Source: Pseudomonas sp. ANT_H12B
GTDB lineage: Bacteria > Pseudomonadota > Gammaproteobacteria > Pseudomonadales > Pseudomonadaceae
Direction: 5' to 3'
NCBI RefSeq assembly: GCF_008369325.1
Contig: NZ_VOBI01000028.1
Location: 1-51,727, forward strand
DNA: 51,727 nt
Shown: positions 6,926 through 15,494 of the stretch, piece by piece
How the letters are laid out: each line of letters opens with the position of its first letter
Numbering within the stretch: position 1 is the stretch's first letter
Position numbers and translations under genes: made by a program
The notes under the pieces: model-generated
What the model saw: the letters and a program-made list of their open reading frames with translations, nothing else
Told to the model about the DNA's origin: nothing
The model's database searches: none

Positions 6926-7708
6926 ATGAGTCTTACACCTCCACGGCGCTATTGGCTGACAGGCGCGAGCAACGGCATTGGTGCTGCGCTGGCAGAAGAA
7001 ATACTGAAAACCGGGGCCCACCTGGCCGTCAGTTCGCGTTCGGCGGCGCCAATGAAAATCTTGTCCCTGCGCTATCCGGGGCAAGTACTGGTGGTGGCCG
7101 GCGATCTGACCAATAGCCAGACCGTGCGTGAAATCGGCGAGCAGATTGCCAAGGACTGGGGCTCCCTGGACACTTTGATTCTCAACGCTGGCACCTGCGA
7201 ATACGTTGATGCCAAGCAGTTCGACTCCTCTATCGTCGAGCACGTGGTACGCACCAACCTGCTTGCCAGCAGCTATTGCATTGAAGCGGCCTTGCCGTTG
7301 CTGCGGGCTGGCACTGCGCCGCATCTGGTGGGTGTCGCCAGCTCGGTGACCTACCTGCCGCTACCGCGGGCCGAAGCTCATGGTGCCTCGAAGCCCGGGC
7401 TGCGTTATCTGTTCGAGTCCCTGCGCACTGATCTGCGCTGCGAAGGGATCGATGTCACCGTGGTCAGCCCAGGGTTTGTCGACACTCCACTGTCCGCGAA
7501 AAACGACTTCTCGATTCCTCTCAGCTGGCCGGTGGATAAAGCCGCGAGGCATCTCTTCGACCAACTCAAAAACCGTCCGCCGGTGATCGCATTGCCGGGG
7601 ATGTTCATGGCCACTCTCTGGCCGCTGTCGAAAATGCCTGACAGCGTGAAACTGACGATAGGCAAGCGGATAGTGCGCAGAAATCCGCCAATCATGGATC
7701 TGCCGTAA
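6926..7708 (+). CDS. SDR-family oxidoreductase with catalytic Tyr replaced by His (possibly inactive)
   Basis: A 260-residue short-chain dehydrogenase with the cofactor motif TGASNGIGAAL (residues 12-22), NAG at 87-89 and the active-site Ser in VASS (139-140). The YxxxK motif is altered. The lysine is Lys156 in HGASKPG, but the position four residues earlier is His152 (CAT, 7379-7381) rather than Tyr, and Pro follows the Lys. An SDR without this Tyr should be severely impaired. A good RBS (GAAAGGGAG) precedes the ATG. As I recall, homologues follow phrB in other pseudomonads, in a gene set that continues with a FAD oxidoreductase; here only a stub of that gene remains, overlapping the end of this one. 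It may be a gene drifting toward loss. Confidence 0.85.
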   Translation: MSLTPPRRYWLTGASNGIGAALAEEILKTGAHLAVSSRSAAPMKILSLRYPGQVLVVAGDLTNSQTVREIGEQIAKDWGSLDTLILNAGTCEYVDAKQFDSSIVEHVVRTNLLASSYCIEAALPLLRAGTAPHLVGVASSVTYLPLPRAEAHGASKPGLRYLFESLRTDLRCEGIDVTVVSPGFVDTPLSAKNDFSIPLSWPVDKAARHLFDQLKNRPPVIALPGMFMATLWPLSKMPDSVKLTIGKRIVRRNPPIMDLP

Positions 7709-7803
7709 AACTCGCCATTGCGGACAGTGGCATCTCGGGGCTGACCAGTGCCTGCCTGTTTAATCGCAGCCACGAGATAATCCTGTTCGAAACCTGCGAC
7801 TGA
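7705..7803 (+). pseudogene. 33-codon remnant of a FAD-dependent amine-oxidase-like protein
   Basis: From GTA at 7705 (where an ATG/GTG would be expected) the frame reads VKLAIADSGISGLTSACLF..., then a HEIILFE segment, and ends at TGA 7801-7803. This is the N-terminal dinucleotide-binding beta-alpha-beta of a FAD oxidoreductase: GSGISGL with the first Gly changed to Asp, and an acidic residue ending strand 2. The rest of the roughly 400-codon gene is absent, so an internal deletion joined the stub to the region before the YkgJ-type gene. The remnant overlaps the last codon of the SDR gene. Confidence 0.65.
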
Positions 7804-7856
7804 GCGTCCGTCAGGCCTTTCACACACCTGCGGTCCACTGCCTTACACTGCGTACC

Positions 7857-8162
7857 ATGAAAACCATTCCCCACACGCAAATCGCCGCACCTGTGGTTAC
7901 CTGCTCGACCTGCGCAGCCTGTTGCTGCCAGCTCGAAGTCATGCTGATCACGGACACTGGCGTGCCCGAACGCTTCATCGATACCGATGATTGGGGTGGG
8001 GAAGTCATGCTGCGACTGGATGATGGCTGGTGTGCCGCGCTGGATCGCAACACCATGATGTGCACCATCTACGAAAAACGCCCGCTGATTTGCCGGGAAT
8101 TCGAGATGGGCGCACCGGAATGCATCGACGAGCGCCAGGGGATTACTACGGCGTATCGCTGA
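7857..8162 (+). CDS. YkgJ-family cysteine-cluster protein
   Basis: A 101-residue protein of the YkgJ/CxxCxxCC zinc- or iron-chelating family. The N-terminal Cys group CSTCAACCC (16-24) and later Cys residues (DGWCAAL, MMCTIY, PLICREFEMG, PECIDE) match the usual eight-Cys pattern of the short members. Function is unknown; a metal site is inferred from family. It is followed after about 20 bases by a palindrome and faces the PagL-like gene convergently. Confidence 0.88.
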   Translation: MKTIPHTQIAAPVVTCSTCAACCCQLEVMLITDTGVPERFIDTDDWGGEVMLRLDDGWCAALDRNTMMCTIYEKRPLICREFEMGAPECIDERQGITTAYR

Positions 8163-8182
8163 ATTCAAACCAACGAAGATCT

Positions 8183-8210
8183 AATGTGGGAGCAGGCTCG
8201 CTCCCACATT
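8183..8210. terminator. Bidirectional hairpin between convergent genes (single REP-like palindrome)
   Basis: AATGTGGGAGC (8183-8193) pairs with GCTCCCACATT (8200-8210) around the loop AGGCTC. It carries the GTGGGAGC core of the repeat family at 37181, 41428 and 47811. It sits midway between the stops of two convergent genes, so it probably ends transcription from both sides despite weak T-runs. Confidence 0.6.
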
Positions 8211-8219
8211 TAGAAGCGC

Positions 8220-8738
8220 CTACAACGGCATCGTGTAATGCAGCGCGTAACTCTCTACACCGTTGTTCGGACTGCTGAGCCCGGCATTGGAATAGTGCGT
8301 CGCACGAATCCCGACTTCATGTCCGCCCGCAAAGCGCAGACCAAACCCGAACCGGTCTTCAAACTGGAAGGCACTGCCGAGTTGGTTGTTTTCGACTTCT
8401 GTATTGGCGAACACCGCGACGCCAACCCCCAACTCCACGTAGGGTTTTACAGTCTGCCCGGAAAATTCGTAAACCAGTACTGGCGAAAAGGACAGGCTGT
8501 GGTTGCTGGACGCCTCGTCGCCTTCCCAATAGGTGTAGGCACCGGTCCAGTAACCGGTCAAACGGCCGACATCACTCTGCAACCAGCTCTTGTCCCAATC
8601 GAATTGCATGCCCAGTCGATAGGTCATGGTCGACTCGCTGGTCTGGCCGACCGCGAACTCCACGCCTGCCGCCTGCGCGGTAAAATTTTGCCCCATCAGT
8701 GCGGCCGCAATCGCGGCCAAGCAGAATAGTCGCTTCAT
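8220..8738 (-). CDS. pagL: Outer-membrane lipid A 3-O-deacylase, PagL-like (acyloxyacyl hydrolase)
   Basis: A 172-residue protein with a signal peptide (about 1-22, ending AQAAG) and alternating beta-barrel strands ending in an aromatic/hydrophobic C-terminus. The PagL catalytic region is present near the end: ATHYSNAGLSSPNNGVES, with the His-Ser pair and a downstream Glu. PagL removes the 3-position acyl chain of lipid A in the outer leaflet. The start is set at ATG 8738 because AAGGA lies 8 bases upstream; an in-frame ATG at 8747 directly overlaps that RBS. It is a monocistron, divergent from nothing nearby. Confidence 0.85.
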   Translation of the reverse strand: MKRLFCLAAIAAALMGQNFTAQAAGVEFAVGQTSESTMTYRLGMQFDWDKSWLQSDVGRLTGYWTGAYTYWEGDEASSNHSLSFSPVLVYEFSGQTVKPYVELGVGVAVFANTEVENNQLGSAFQFEDRFGFGLRFAGGHEVGIRATHYSNAGLSSPNNGVESYALHYTMPL

Positions 8739-8850
8739 TAGAAACATCCTTTTCCGAACGATTTCGTATGGTTTTTTTGTTGCTTAACGCTATAGAAGTC
8801 GACGCTTAATCAGAAGTTCACCCCAATTATTCGTTTACCCCAGGATTTTT

Positions 8851-9642
8851 TTACTTCTTGAAGCTTTGCACATCGCCAGCGGTGTTCCACAGTATCGGCA
8901 AAATATTTCTGAAATGCTCCGGATCGGAACTCGTCCAGAACTGCGCAGCACGTGCTGGCCCCTCAGCGAGCAATTCACGCTCGGCCAACAGACGCTGAAG
9001 TTGCCGTGCTACAGCGGCGCCGGTGTCAATCAAACTGATGTCATCGGGGATCATCTGCTTAAGCAGCGGCTTTAGGAAGGGGTAATGCGTGCAGCCAAGA
9101 ATTATCGTGTCACACCCGGCGCCGAGCAGCGGTTCGATATACCGGGCAAGCAATTGGCGCAGGGCAGGACTGTGCAGATCGCCGTTTTCAATCAGTTCCA
9201 CCAGGCCGGGACACGGCTGAGTGATGACGCGCACATCGGTGGCGAAACGGTCGAGCAACGCGGCGAACTTGGCACTCTGCAAAGTGCCGGTGGTGGCGAG
9301 TACGCCGACCACACCGCTGCGAGTGGCGGCAGCGGCCGGTTTGACTGCCGGCTCCATGCCGACAATGGGCCACTCGGGATAATCACGCCGCAAATTGGCG
9401 ACGCCGGCCACGGTGGCCGTGTTGCAGGCCAGCACCAACGCCTTGGCGCCCTGCTGCTGAAAAAAATCGGCGATCACGCTGCAACGCTGCTGAATAAATT
9501 CGGGGGTTTTCTCGCCGTAGGGAATATTCCCGCAATCGGCGACGTACAACAGAGACTCGTTGGGCAGCAAGCGCTGGATCTCGGCCAGCACCGACAGCCC
9601 CCCGACGCCGGAATCGAACACGCCAATCGGCGCTTCACGCAT
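8851..9642 (-). CDS. murI: Glutamate racemase
   Basis: Makes D-glutamate for peptidoglycan in the cytoplasm. It has 263 residues, with DSGVGGL at 10-16, the first catalytic Cys in ACNTAT (Cys73) and the second in GCTHYP (Cys184). The start is ATG 9642, which overlaps the moeB stop by 8 bases; a longer frame running back into moeB has no merit because MREAPIGVFDSG is the family N-terminus. It is the last gene of the hemA-prfA-prmC-moeB-murI operon. Confidence 0.95.
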   Translation of the reverse strand: MREAPIGVFDSGVGGLSVLAEIQRLLPNESLLYVADCGNIPYGEKTPEFIQQRCSVIADFFQQQGAKALVLACNTATVAGVANLRRDYPEWPIVGMEPAVKPAAAATRSGVVGVLATTGTLQSAKFAALLDRFATDVRVITQPCPGLVELIENGDLHSPALRQLLARYIEPLLGAGCDTIILGCTHYPFLKPLLKQMIPDDISLIDTGAAVARQLQRLLAERELLAEGPARAAQFWTSSDPEHFRNILPILWNTAGDVQSFKK

Positions 9643-10390
9643 GGGCCGTACCACAGACGCTGCAACCCGGATCACGCTTGACCCGTAATTCACGGAAGCG
9701 CGTGCCCAAGGCATCGATCAACAGCAGACGCCCCACCAGCGGTTCACCGAAACCTGCCAACAGCTTCATCGCTTCCAGCGCCTGAAGACTGCCAACCAGC
9801 CCCACCAGCGGACCGACAACACCGGCTTCGCTGCAGGTCAGCTCGGCTTCGCTGCCGTGCCCATATAAACAGTGGTAGCACGGACTCTCCGGACGACGCG
9901 GGTCGAACACCGACAACTGCCCTTCGAGGCGAATCGCCGCACCGCTGACCAAAGGCTTACGGGCAGTAACACACGCGGCGTTGACCGCTTCGCGGGTGGA
10001 GAAATTATCGGAACAGTCCAGCACCAGATCCACTGCGGCCACGACGGCGGCCAGGGAGTCTTCGTCCAGTGCCGCGCGATGGGCGATCAATTGAATCTCG
10101 GGGTTGATCGCGCTCAAACGGCGGATTGCCGAATCGACCTTGCTCACACCGACGCTGTCGATGTCATGAATGATCTGGCGTTGCAGGTTGGTCAGGTCGA
10201 CGGTGTCGAAGTCCGCCAAATGCAATTCGCCGACGCCGGCAGCGGCCAGGTAAAGCGCAACCGGTGAACCGAGACCGCCAAGACCGACGATCAGTACACG
10301 GCTTTCTTTGAGTCGCAACTGGCCGTCGATGTCGACGTGCTGCAACAGAATCTGCCGACTGTAGCGCAACAATTCCTGATCATTCAGCAC
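9635..10390 (-). CDS. moeB: Molybdopterin-synthase adenylyltransferase / ThiF-family E1-like protein
   Basis: Adenylates the C-terminal Gly of a ubiquitin-like sulfur carrier (MoaD in molybdenum cofactor synthesis). It has 251 residues, with the ATP-binding GLGGLGSP at 36-43, the LADFDTVDLTNLQRQ segment (about 77-91), and two CxxC pairs (SPCYHC and GCSVCG) for structural zinc. No C-terminal rhodanese domain is present, as in short MoeB. It overlaps prmC by 7 bases and murI by 8, indicating translational coupling. Whether it serves MoaD, ThiS or both cannot be decided here. Confidence 0.92.
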   Translation of the reverse strand: MLNDQELLRYSRQILLQHVDIDGQLRLKESRVLIVGLGGLGSPVALYLAAAGVGELHLADFDTVDLTNLQRQIIHDIDSVGVSKVDSAIRRLSAINPEIQLIAHRAALDEDSLAAVVAAVDLVLDCSDNFSTREAVNAACVTARKPLVSGAAIRLEGQLSVFDPRRPESPCYHCLYGHGSEAELTCSEAGVVGPLVGLVGSLQALEAMKLLAGFGEPLVGRLLLIDALGTRFRELRVKRDPGCSVCGTAHA

Positions 10391-11214
10391 GGCAATCGTC
10401 CCAGGCTGATACGTTCGTGACCGCCCAGATCGGTGCGGCTGTGGACTTCTTCAAAACCACGGGTCAGCAGCAAATCGCGCACCGAGGCGGCTTGATCGTA
10501 ACCGTGTTCGAGCATCAACCAGCCGCTCGCTTCAAGGTAATCCGGCGCCTGGGCGACGATCAAACGCAGATCGTCGAGCCCGTCGATACCGGCCACCAAG
10601 GCACTGGCCGGCTCGAAGCGTACATCGCCTTCCACCAGATGCGGATCGGCGCTGGCGATATAGGGTGGGTTGCTGATGATCAGTTGAAAACGCTGACCTT
10701 CCAGCGCGCTGAACCAATGGCTGCTCAGCACGGTGGCGTTATTGAGATGCAGGCGCTGGCGATTGCGTTCGGCCAGGGCCACGGCTTCCAGCACGCGATC
10801 CACGGCGGTGACCTTCCAGGCCGGACGTTCGCTGGCCAGGGCCAGGGCAATGGCGCCGCTGCCGGTGCCCAAATCAAGAACCCTGGCCGGTGTGGCTGGC
10901 AGCAACTCAAGCGCGGCTTCGACCAGCAACTCGGTGTCCGGGCGCGGGATCAGCGTGTGCGGCGCGACTTCCAGATCGAGCTTCCAGAAACCTTGCTGGC
11001 CAAGAATGTAGGCCACCGGTTCGCCGCCGCGACGGCGTTGCAAATAGCTGGCAAAGGTCAGCGCCGCTTCGCTCGGCACGATGCGCTCGGGCCAGGTGTG
11101 CAGGAAACTGCGGGACTTGCCCAACGCCGCCGCCAGTAACAATTCGGCATCCAGGCGCGCGGTGGGCGAGTCGGGCAAATCGGCGGCGCGCAACAAACTG
11201 GCAATGATCGTCAT
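10384..11214 (-). CDS. prmC: Peptide chain release factor N5-glutamine methyltransferase
   Basis: Methylates the Gln of the GGQ motif in RF1 and RF2 using SAM. It has 276 residues: an N-terminal helical domain, the IPRPDTE motif at 89-95, the SAM loop DLGTGSGAIAL (114-124), and the catalytic NPPY at 182-185. Its start directly abuts the stop of prfA, its substrate gene, and its end overlaps moeB by 7 bases. Enzyme and substrate are thus encoded together. Confidence 0.96.
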   Translation of the reverse strand: MTIIASLLRAADLPDSPTARLDAELLLAAALGKSRSFLHTWPERIVPSEAALTFASYLQRRRGGEPVAYILGQQGFWKLDLEVAPHTLIPRPDTELLVEAALELLPATPARVLDLGTGSGAIALALASERPAWKVTAVDRVLEAVALAERNRQRLHLNNATVLSSHWFSALEGQRFQLIISNPPYIASADPHLVEGDVRFEPASALVAGIDGLDDLRLIVAQAPDYLEASGWLMLEHGYDQAASVRDLLLTRGFEEVHSRTDLGGHERISLGRLPC

Positions 11215-12297
11215 TTACTCACCTATCGCAGCCAATTGGTCGGCCTGGTATTCGGCCAGCAACGGCTCGATCACCGCATCGACGCCACCCGCGAGAATCT
11301 CGTCGAGGGAATACAGCGTCAGGTTAACCCGGTGGTCGGTGACCCGCCCTTGGGCAAAGTTGTACGTGCGGATCCGTTCGGAGCGATCGCCCGAGCCCAC
11401 CAACAACTTACGCTCGCTGGCAATGGCATTGGCGGCGGCGCTGGTCTGCTGATCGTTGAGCTTGGCCGACAGCCAGGACATCGCCCGGGCGCGGTTTTTG
11501 TGCTGGGAACGCTCTTCCTGACACTCGACAACAATACCGGACGGCAAGTGCGTGATGCGGATCGCCGAGTCAGTCTTGTTGACGTGCTGACCACCGGCAC
11601 CCGAGGATTTATAGGTATCGATACGCAAATCCGAGGGGTTGATCTCGATCACTTCCTGCTCGTCCGGCTCGGGCAACACCGCCACGGTGCAGGCCGAGGT
11701 GTGGATGCGCCCCTGGGATTCAGTGGCCGGAACCCGTTGCACGCGATGCGCACCGGATTCGAATTTCAGCTTGCCATAGACGTTGTCGCCTTCGACCCGG
11801 GCGATGACTTCTTTAAAGCCACCGTGTTCACCGATGTTCTCCGAGAGGATCTCCACCCGCCAGCCACGCCGTTCGGCGTAACGCGAATACATGCGGAACA
11901 GGTCGCCAGAGAAAATCGCCGCCTCGTCACCACCGGTGCCGGCGCGGATTTCGAGGAACACGTTGCGGCCGTCGTTCGGGTCCTTGGGCAGCAGCATGCG
12001 TTGCAGGCTGGCTTCGATTTCGATCAGTTGCTCTTTGGCTTCGCGGACTTCTTCCACGGCCATTTCGCGCATGTCCGGGTCGCTGTCCTTGAGCAGTGCC
12101 TGGGCGCCTTCGAGATCGCCTTGCACCTTGAGCAACTGTTTATAGGTCTCGACAATCGGCTCGACTTCCGCGTACTCCTTGGAATAGGTGCGGAATTTGT
12201 TCTGATCGGAAATGACTTCGCCGTCGCCAAGCAAGGCGGTCAATTCCTCGAAACGGTCCTGGAGGATGTCCAGCTTATTGAGCAGTGACGCTTTCAT
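11215..12297 (-). CDS. prfA: Peptide chain release factor 1 (RF1)
   Basis: Recognises UAA and UAG stop codons and triggers peptide release. It has 360 residues, the normal length. The codon-reading tripeptide is PAT (190-192), diagnostic for RF1 rather than RF2, and the GGQ motif is at 235-237 in SSGAGGQHVN. The gene overlaps the hemA end by 4 bases (ATGA arrangement) and abuts prmC, which modifies its Gln. Confidence 0.97.
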   Translation of the reverse strand: MKASLLNKLDILQDRFEELTALLGDGEVISDQNKFRTYSKEYAEVEPIVETYKQLLKVQGDLEGAQALLKDSDPDMREMAVEEVREAKEQLIEIEASLQRMLLPKDPNDGRNVFLEIRAGTGGDEAAIFSGDLFRMYSRYAERRGWRVEILSENIGEHGGFKEVIARVEGDNVYGKLKFESGAHRVQRVPATESQGRIHTSACTVAVLPEPDEQEVIEINPSDLRIDTYKSSGAGGQHVNKTDSAIRITHLPSGIVVECQEERSQHKNRARAMSWLSAKLNDQQTSAAANAIASERKLLVGSGDRSERIRTYNFAQGRVTDHRVNLTLYSLDEILAGGVDAVIEPLLAEYQADQLAAIGE

Positions 12298-13583
12298 TGC
12301 GGTTTTTTATCCGAAAAGCTATCCGATGAGCCCTCACCGAGGGCAAAGAGTTCCTGGGCCATGGCCAGTGCATCGAGGCGACCTTCGGCAGAGAGCTTTT
12401 TCAACTGCACGCTCGGTGCGTGCAAGAGTTTGTTGGTCAAGCCCCGCGCCAGTTGCACCAGCACGTCTTCGGCGCTGCTGCCGTTGGCCAGCATGCGCTG
12501 GGCCTTCTGCAATTCTTCGTCGCGCATGCGCTCACTTTGTTGGCGATAGGCCTTGAGCACATCCACCGCCGCCAGCTCACGCAGGCGAACCATGAAATCT
12601 TCGGCGCCGATCGAGACCATCTCTTCGGCCGCCTGGGCTGCACCCTGACGGCTCTTGAGGTTCTCGGCGACAACTTCGTGAAGATCGTCGACGCTATAAA
12701 GGTAAACGTCGTCCAGTTCGCCGACTTCAGGCTCGATATCCCGAGGGACGGCGATATCGACCATGAAAATCGGTTTGTGCTTGCGCAGTTTCAGGGCACT
12801 TTCTACAGCGCCCTTGCCCAGGATCGGCAACTGGCTGGCCGTGGAGCTGATGACGATGTCGCTGCGCACCAGTTCTGCCGGGATCTCCGAGAGCAACACC
12901 GCATGGGCGCCGAACTGCTCGGCCAGGATGCTTGCGCGCTCCAGTGTCCGGTTGGCGACCACGATGCGCTTCACACCCAATTCGTGCAGATGGCGGGCGA
13001 CCAGGGTGATGGTCTCGCCGGCACCGATCAGCAAGGCCTGGCTGCGTTGCAGGTCGCTGAAAATCTGTTTCGCCAGGCTGACCGCGGCAAACGCCACGGA
13101 CACCGGGTTCTCGCCGATGGCGGTATCGGTGCGCACTTGCTTGGCGGCGTTGAACGTCGCTTGAAACAAACGCCCGAGCAGCGGACCGATGGTGCCGGCC
13201 TCGCGGGCCACGGCGTAGGCCGATTTCATCTGGCCGAGAATCTGCGGTTCGCCCAACACCAGCGAATCGAGCCCGGAGGCCACCCGCATCATGTGACGAA
13301 CGGCCGCATCATCTTCGTGCACATAAGCGCTCGCGCGCAGCTCTTCGAGGCTCAAATGGTGATAATCGGCCAGCCAGCGCAGGATGACGTCCGCCGAAAG
13401 GTGATCCTGTTCTATATAGAGTTCACTGCGATTGCAGGTGGAGAGGATCGCAGCTTCGCGGCTGTCGGTGAGTCGGCAGAGCTGTTGCAAGGCCTCCACC
13501 AGTTGCTCAGGGGTAAAGGCCACGCGCTCGCGGACGTCTACTGAAGCAGTCTTGTGGTTAATACCGAGTGCAAGAAAGGCCAT
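12294..13583 (-). CDS. hemA: Glutamyl-tRNA reductase
   Basis: Reduces glutamyl-tRNA(Glu) to glutamate-1-semialdehyde, the first committed step of the C5 route to heme. It has 429 residues. The N-terminus MAFLALGINHKTA is typical, with the catalytic Cys50 in STCNRSELY; the NADPH-binding Rossmann region is at about 185-300 (LIGAGETITL), with a C-terminal helical dimerisation domain. It is first in a five-gene minus-strand operon with overlapping genes, so heme synthesis, translation termination and cell-wall precursor genes share one transcript. It diverges from the TPR lipoprotein gene over 182 bp. Confidence 0.96.
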   Translation of the reverse strand: MAFLALGINHKTASVDVRERVAFTPEQLVEALQQLCRLTDSREAAILSTCNRSELYIEQDHLSADVILRWLADYHHLSLEELRASAYVHEDDAAVRHMMRVASGLDSLVLGEPQILGQMKSAYAVAREAGTIGPLLGRLFQATFNAAKQVRTDTAIGENPVSVAFAAVSLAKQIFSDLQRSQALLIGAGETITLVARHLHELGVKRIVVANRTLERASILAEQFGAHAVLLSEIPAELVRSDIVISSTASQLPILGKGAVESALKLRKHKPIFMVDIAVPRDIEPEVGELDDVYLYSVDDLHEVVAENLKSRQGAAQAAEEMVSIGAEDFMVRLRELAAVDVLKAYRQQSERMRDEELQKAQRMLANGSSAEDVLVQLARGLTNKLLHAPSVQLKKLSAEGRLDALAMAQELFALGEGSSDSFSDKKPQ

Positions 13584-13765
13584 TCAAGGTCGCTGATGGT
13601 GACGTGAAGCCGGCAATTGTCCTACTTCGCCTCTGCCAGAACAACTACCGCTGACTATTGTCCCAATGACCTGCCTCTATAAAGGCATCGATTGAGACTC
13701 GGTTATGTTTGGCTGAAGGCTTGTGTCATGATGATCCGACCGCAGGTTAGTCGTCCTCTTCCTAT

Positions 13766-15490
13766 ATGAATAGATCTTCCGCGTTGCTCCTCGCTTTTGT
13801 CTTCCTCAGCGGCTGCCAGGCCTTGGCACCCGTTTCGTCGGACGGTACGTCGCCGGTTGAAGACAGCACTCCGGCCCCTGAAAAGCCCAAGGTTTACAGC
13901 TCATTCAGTGAAGAAACCGTCTTCAGCCTGTTGAGCGCCGAACTGGCTGGCCAACGCAATCGTTTCGACATTGCCTTGGACAACTACGTGACCCAGGCCA
14001 TCAATACCCAGGATCCGGGCATCTCCGAGCGGGCGTTTCGCATCGCCGAGTATCTGGGCGCCGATCAGGCCGCTCTGGATACCGCGCTGATCTGGGCAAA
14101 AAACGCCCCGGACGACCTCGAGGCGCAACGCGCGGCTGCCGTGCAACTGGCTCGCGCCGGGCGCTATGACGACTCCATGGTCTATATGGAGAAAGTCCTG
14201 CAAGGCAAGGGCGACACGCATTTCGACTTCCTCGTCCTGTCCGCGGCCGATACCGACCAGGACACGCGCAATGGCCTGATGAAAAGTTTTGACCGTTTGT
14301 TGCAGCGCCATCCGAACAACAGCCAGCTGATTTTCGGCAAGGCCTTGCTGCTGCAACAGGACGGTGACTCCAAAGGCGCATTGACCTTGCTGGAAGACAA
14401 TCCGCCGGACGAGGGCGAAATCGCACCGATCCTGCTGCGCGCGCGCATGCTGCAAACGCTCGATCGCGGCGATGAGGCCTTGCCGCTGCTGCAAAAAAGC
14501 ATCAAGAAATACCCGGACGACAAACGCCTGCGCCTGACCTACGCGCGCATGCTGGTTGAACAGGACCGCATGGACGACGCCAAAGCCGAGTTCTCGAGCC
14601 TGGTTCAGCAGTATCCGGAAGACGACGAACTGCGTTATTCCCTGGCGCTGGTCTGCCTGGAGGCCAAGGCCTGGGACGAGGCCAAGGGTTACCTGGAAGA
14701 CCTGATCACCCGGGAAAGCCACGTCGATTCGGCACACCTCAACCTTGGCCGTATCGCTGAAGAGCGCAACGACCCTCAGGGCGCGCTTATCGAGTACGCC
14801 CAGGTCGGTGCGGGCAACGATTACCTGCCAGCGCAATTACGCCAGGCCGATATCCTGATGAACAACGGCAAGACCGCCGAAGCCCAAAGCCGTCTGGCAG
14901 CAGAGCGCGATGAGCAGCCCGATTACGTGATTCAGTTGTATTTGATCGAAGCCGAAACCCTGTCCGCCAACAAACAGGGCGACAAAGCCTGGAAAGTATT
15001 GCAGCAAGCCTTGCAGCAATACCCGGACGATCTGAATCTGCTCTACACCCGGGCGATGCTGGCGGAAAAACGCAATGACCTGGCGCAGATGGAAAAAGAC
15101 CTGCGACAGATCATCAAGCGCGACCCGGACAACGCGATGGCCTTGAACGCCCTCGGCTACACCTTGTCCGACCGTACAACGCGTTACGCCGAAGCCAAGG
15201 CCCTGATCGAACAGGCACACCAGATCAATCCGGAAGACCCGGCGGTACTCGACAGCCTCGGCTGGGTGCACTTCCGTCTGGGCAACCTCGATGAGGCCGA
15301 ACGTTACTTGCGCCAGGCCCTGGAGCGCTTTCCCGATCAGGAAGTCGCCGCTCACCTGGGTGAAGTTCTGTGGGCCAATGGCAAACAACGCGAAGCCAGG
15401 CAAATCTGGAGCAAGTTCCTCAAGGAACAGCCCGACAGCCCTATCCTGCGCAGCACCATCAAGCGCCTGACCGGATCAGAGACTCTTTAA
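13766..15490 (+). CDS. TPR-repeat lipoprotein
   Basis: A 574-residue tetratricopeptide-repeat protein with a lipoprotein signal peptide (LSGC lipobox, Cys17), a Pro/Ser-rich linker, then TPR-type helices across about 45-560. Clear repeats are visible in the last third (ALNALGYTLSDRT, AVLDSLGWVHFRLG, AERYLRQALERFPD). The residues after the lipobox Cys give no inner-membrane Asp signal, so the outer membrane is likely. It begins an operon with lolB 4 bases downstream, which inserts lipoproteins in the outer membrane. No clear Shine-Dalgarno precedes ATG 13766. The cellular role is unknown; TPR proteins usually scaffold complexes. Confidence 0.88.
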   Translation: MNRSSALLLAFVFLSGCQALAPVSSDGTSPVEDSTPAPEKPKVYSSFSEETVFSLLSAELAGQRNRFDIALDNYVTQAINTQDPGISERAFRIAEYLGADQAALDTALIWAKNAPDDLEAQRAAAVQLARAGRYDDSMVYMEKVLQGKGDTHFDFLVLSAADTDQDTRNGLMKSFDRLLQRHPNNSQLIFGKALLLQQDGDSKGALTLLEDNPPDEGEIAPILLRARMLQTLDRGDEALPLLQKSIKKYPDDKRLRLTYARMLVEQDRMDDAKAEFSSLVQQYPEDDELRYSLALVCLEAKAWDEAKGYLEDLITRESHVDSAHLNLGRIAEERNDPQGALIEYAQVGAGNDYLPAQLRQADILMNNGKTAEAQSRLAAERDEQPDYVIQLYLIEAETLSANKQGDKAWKVLQQALQQYPDDLNLLYTRAMLAEKRNDLAQMEKDLRQIIKRDPDNAMALNALGYTLSDRTTRYAEAKALIEQAHQINPEDPAVLDSLGWVHFRLGNLDEAERYLRQALERFPDQEVAAHLGEVLWANGKQREARQIWSKFLKEQPDSPILRSTIKRLTGSETL

Positions 15491-15494
15491 GATT

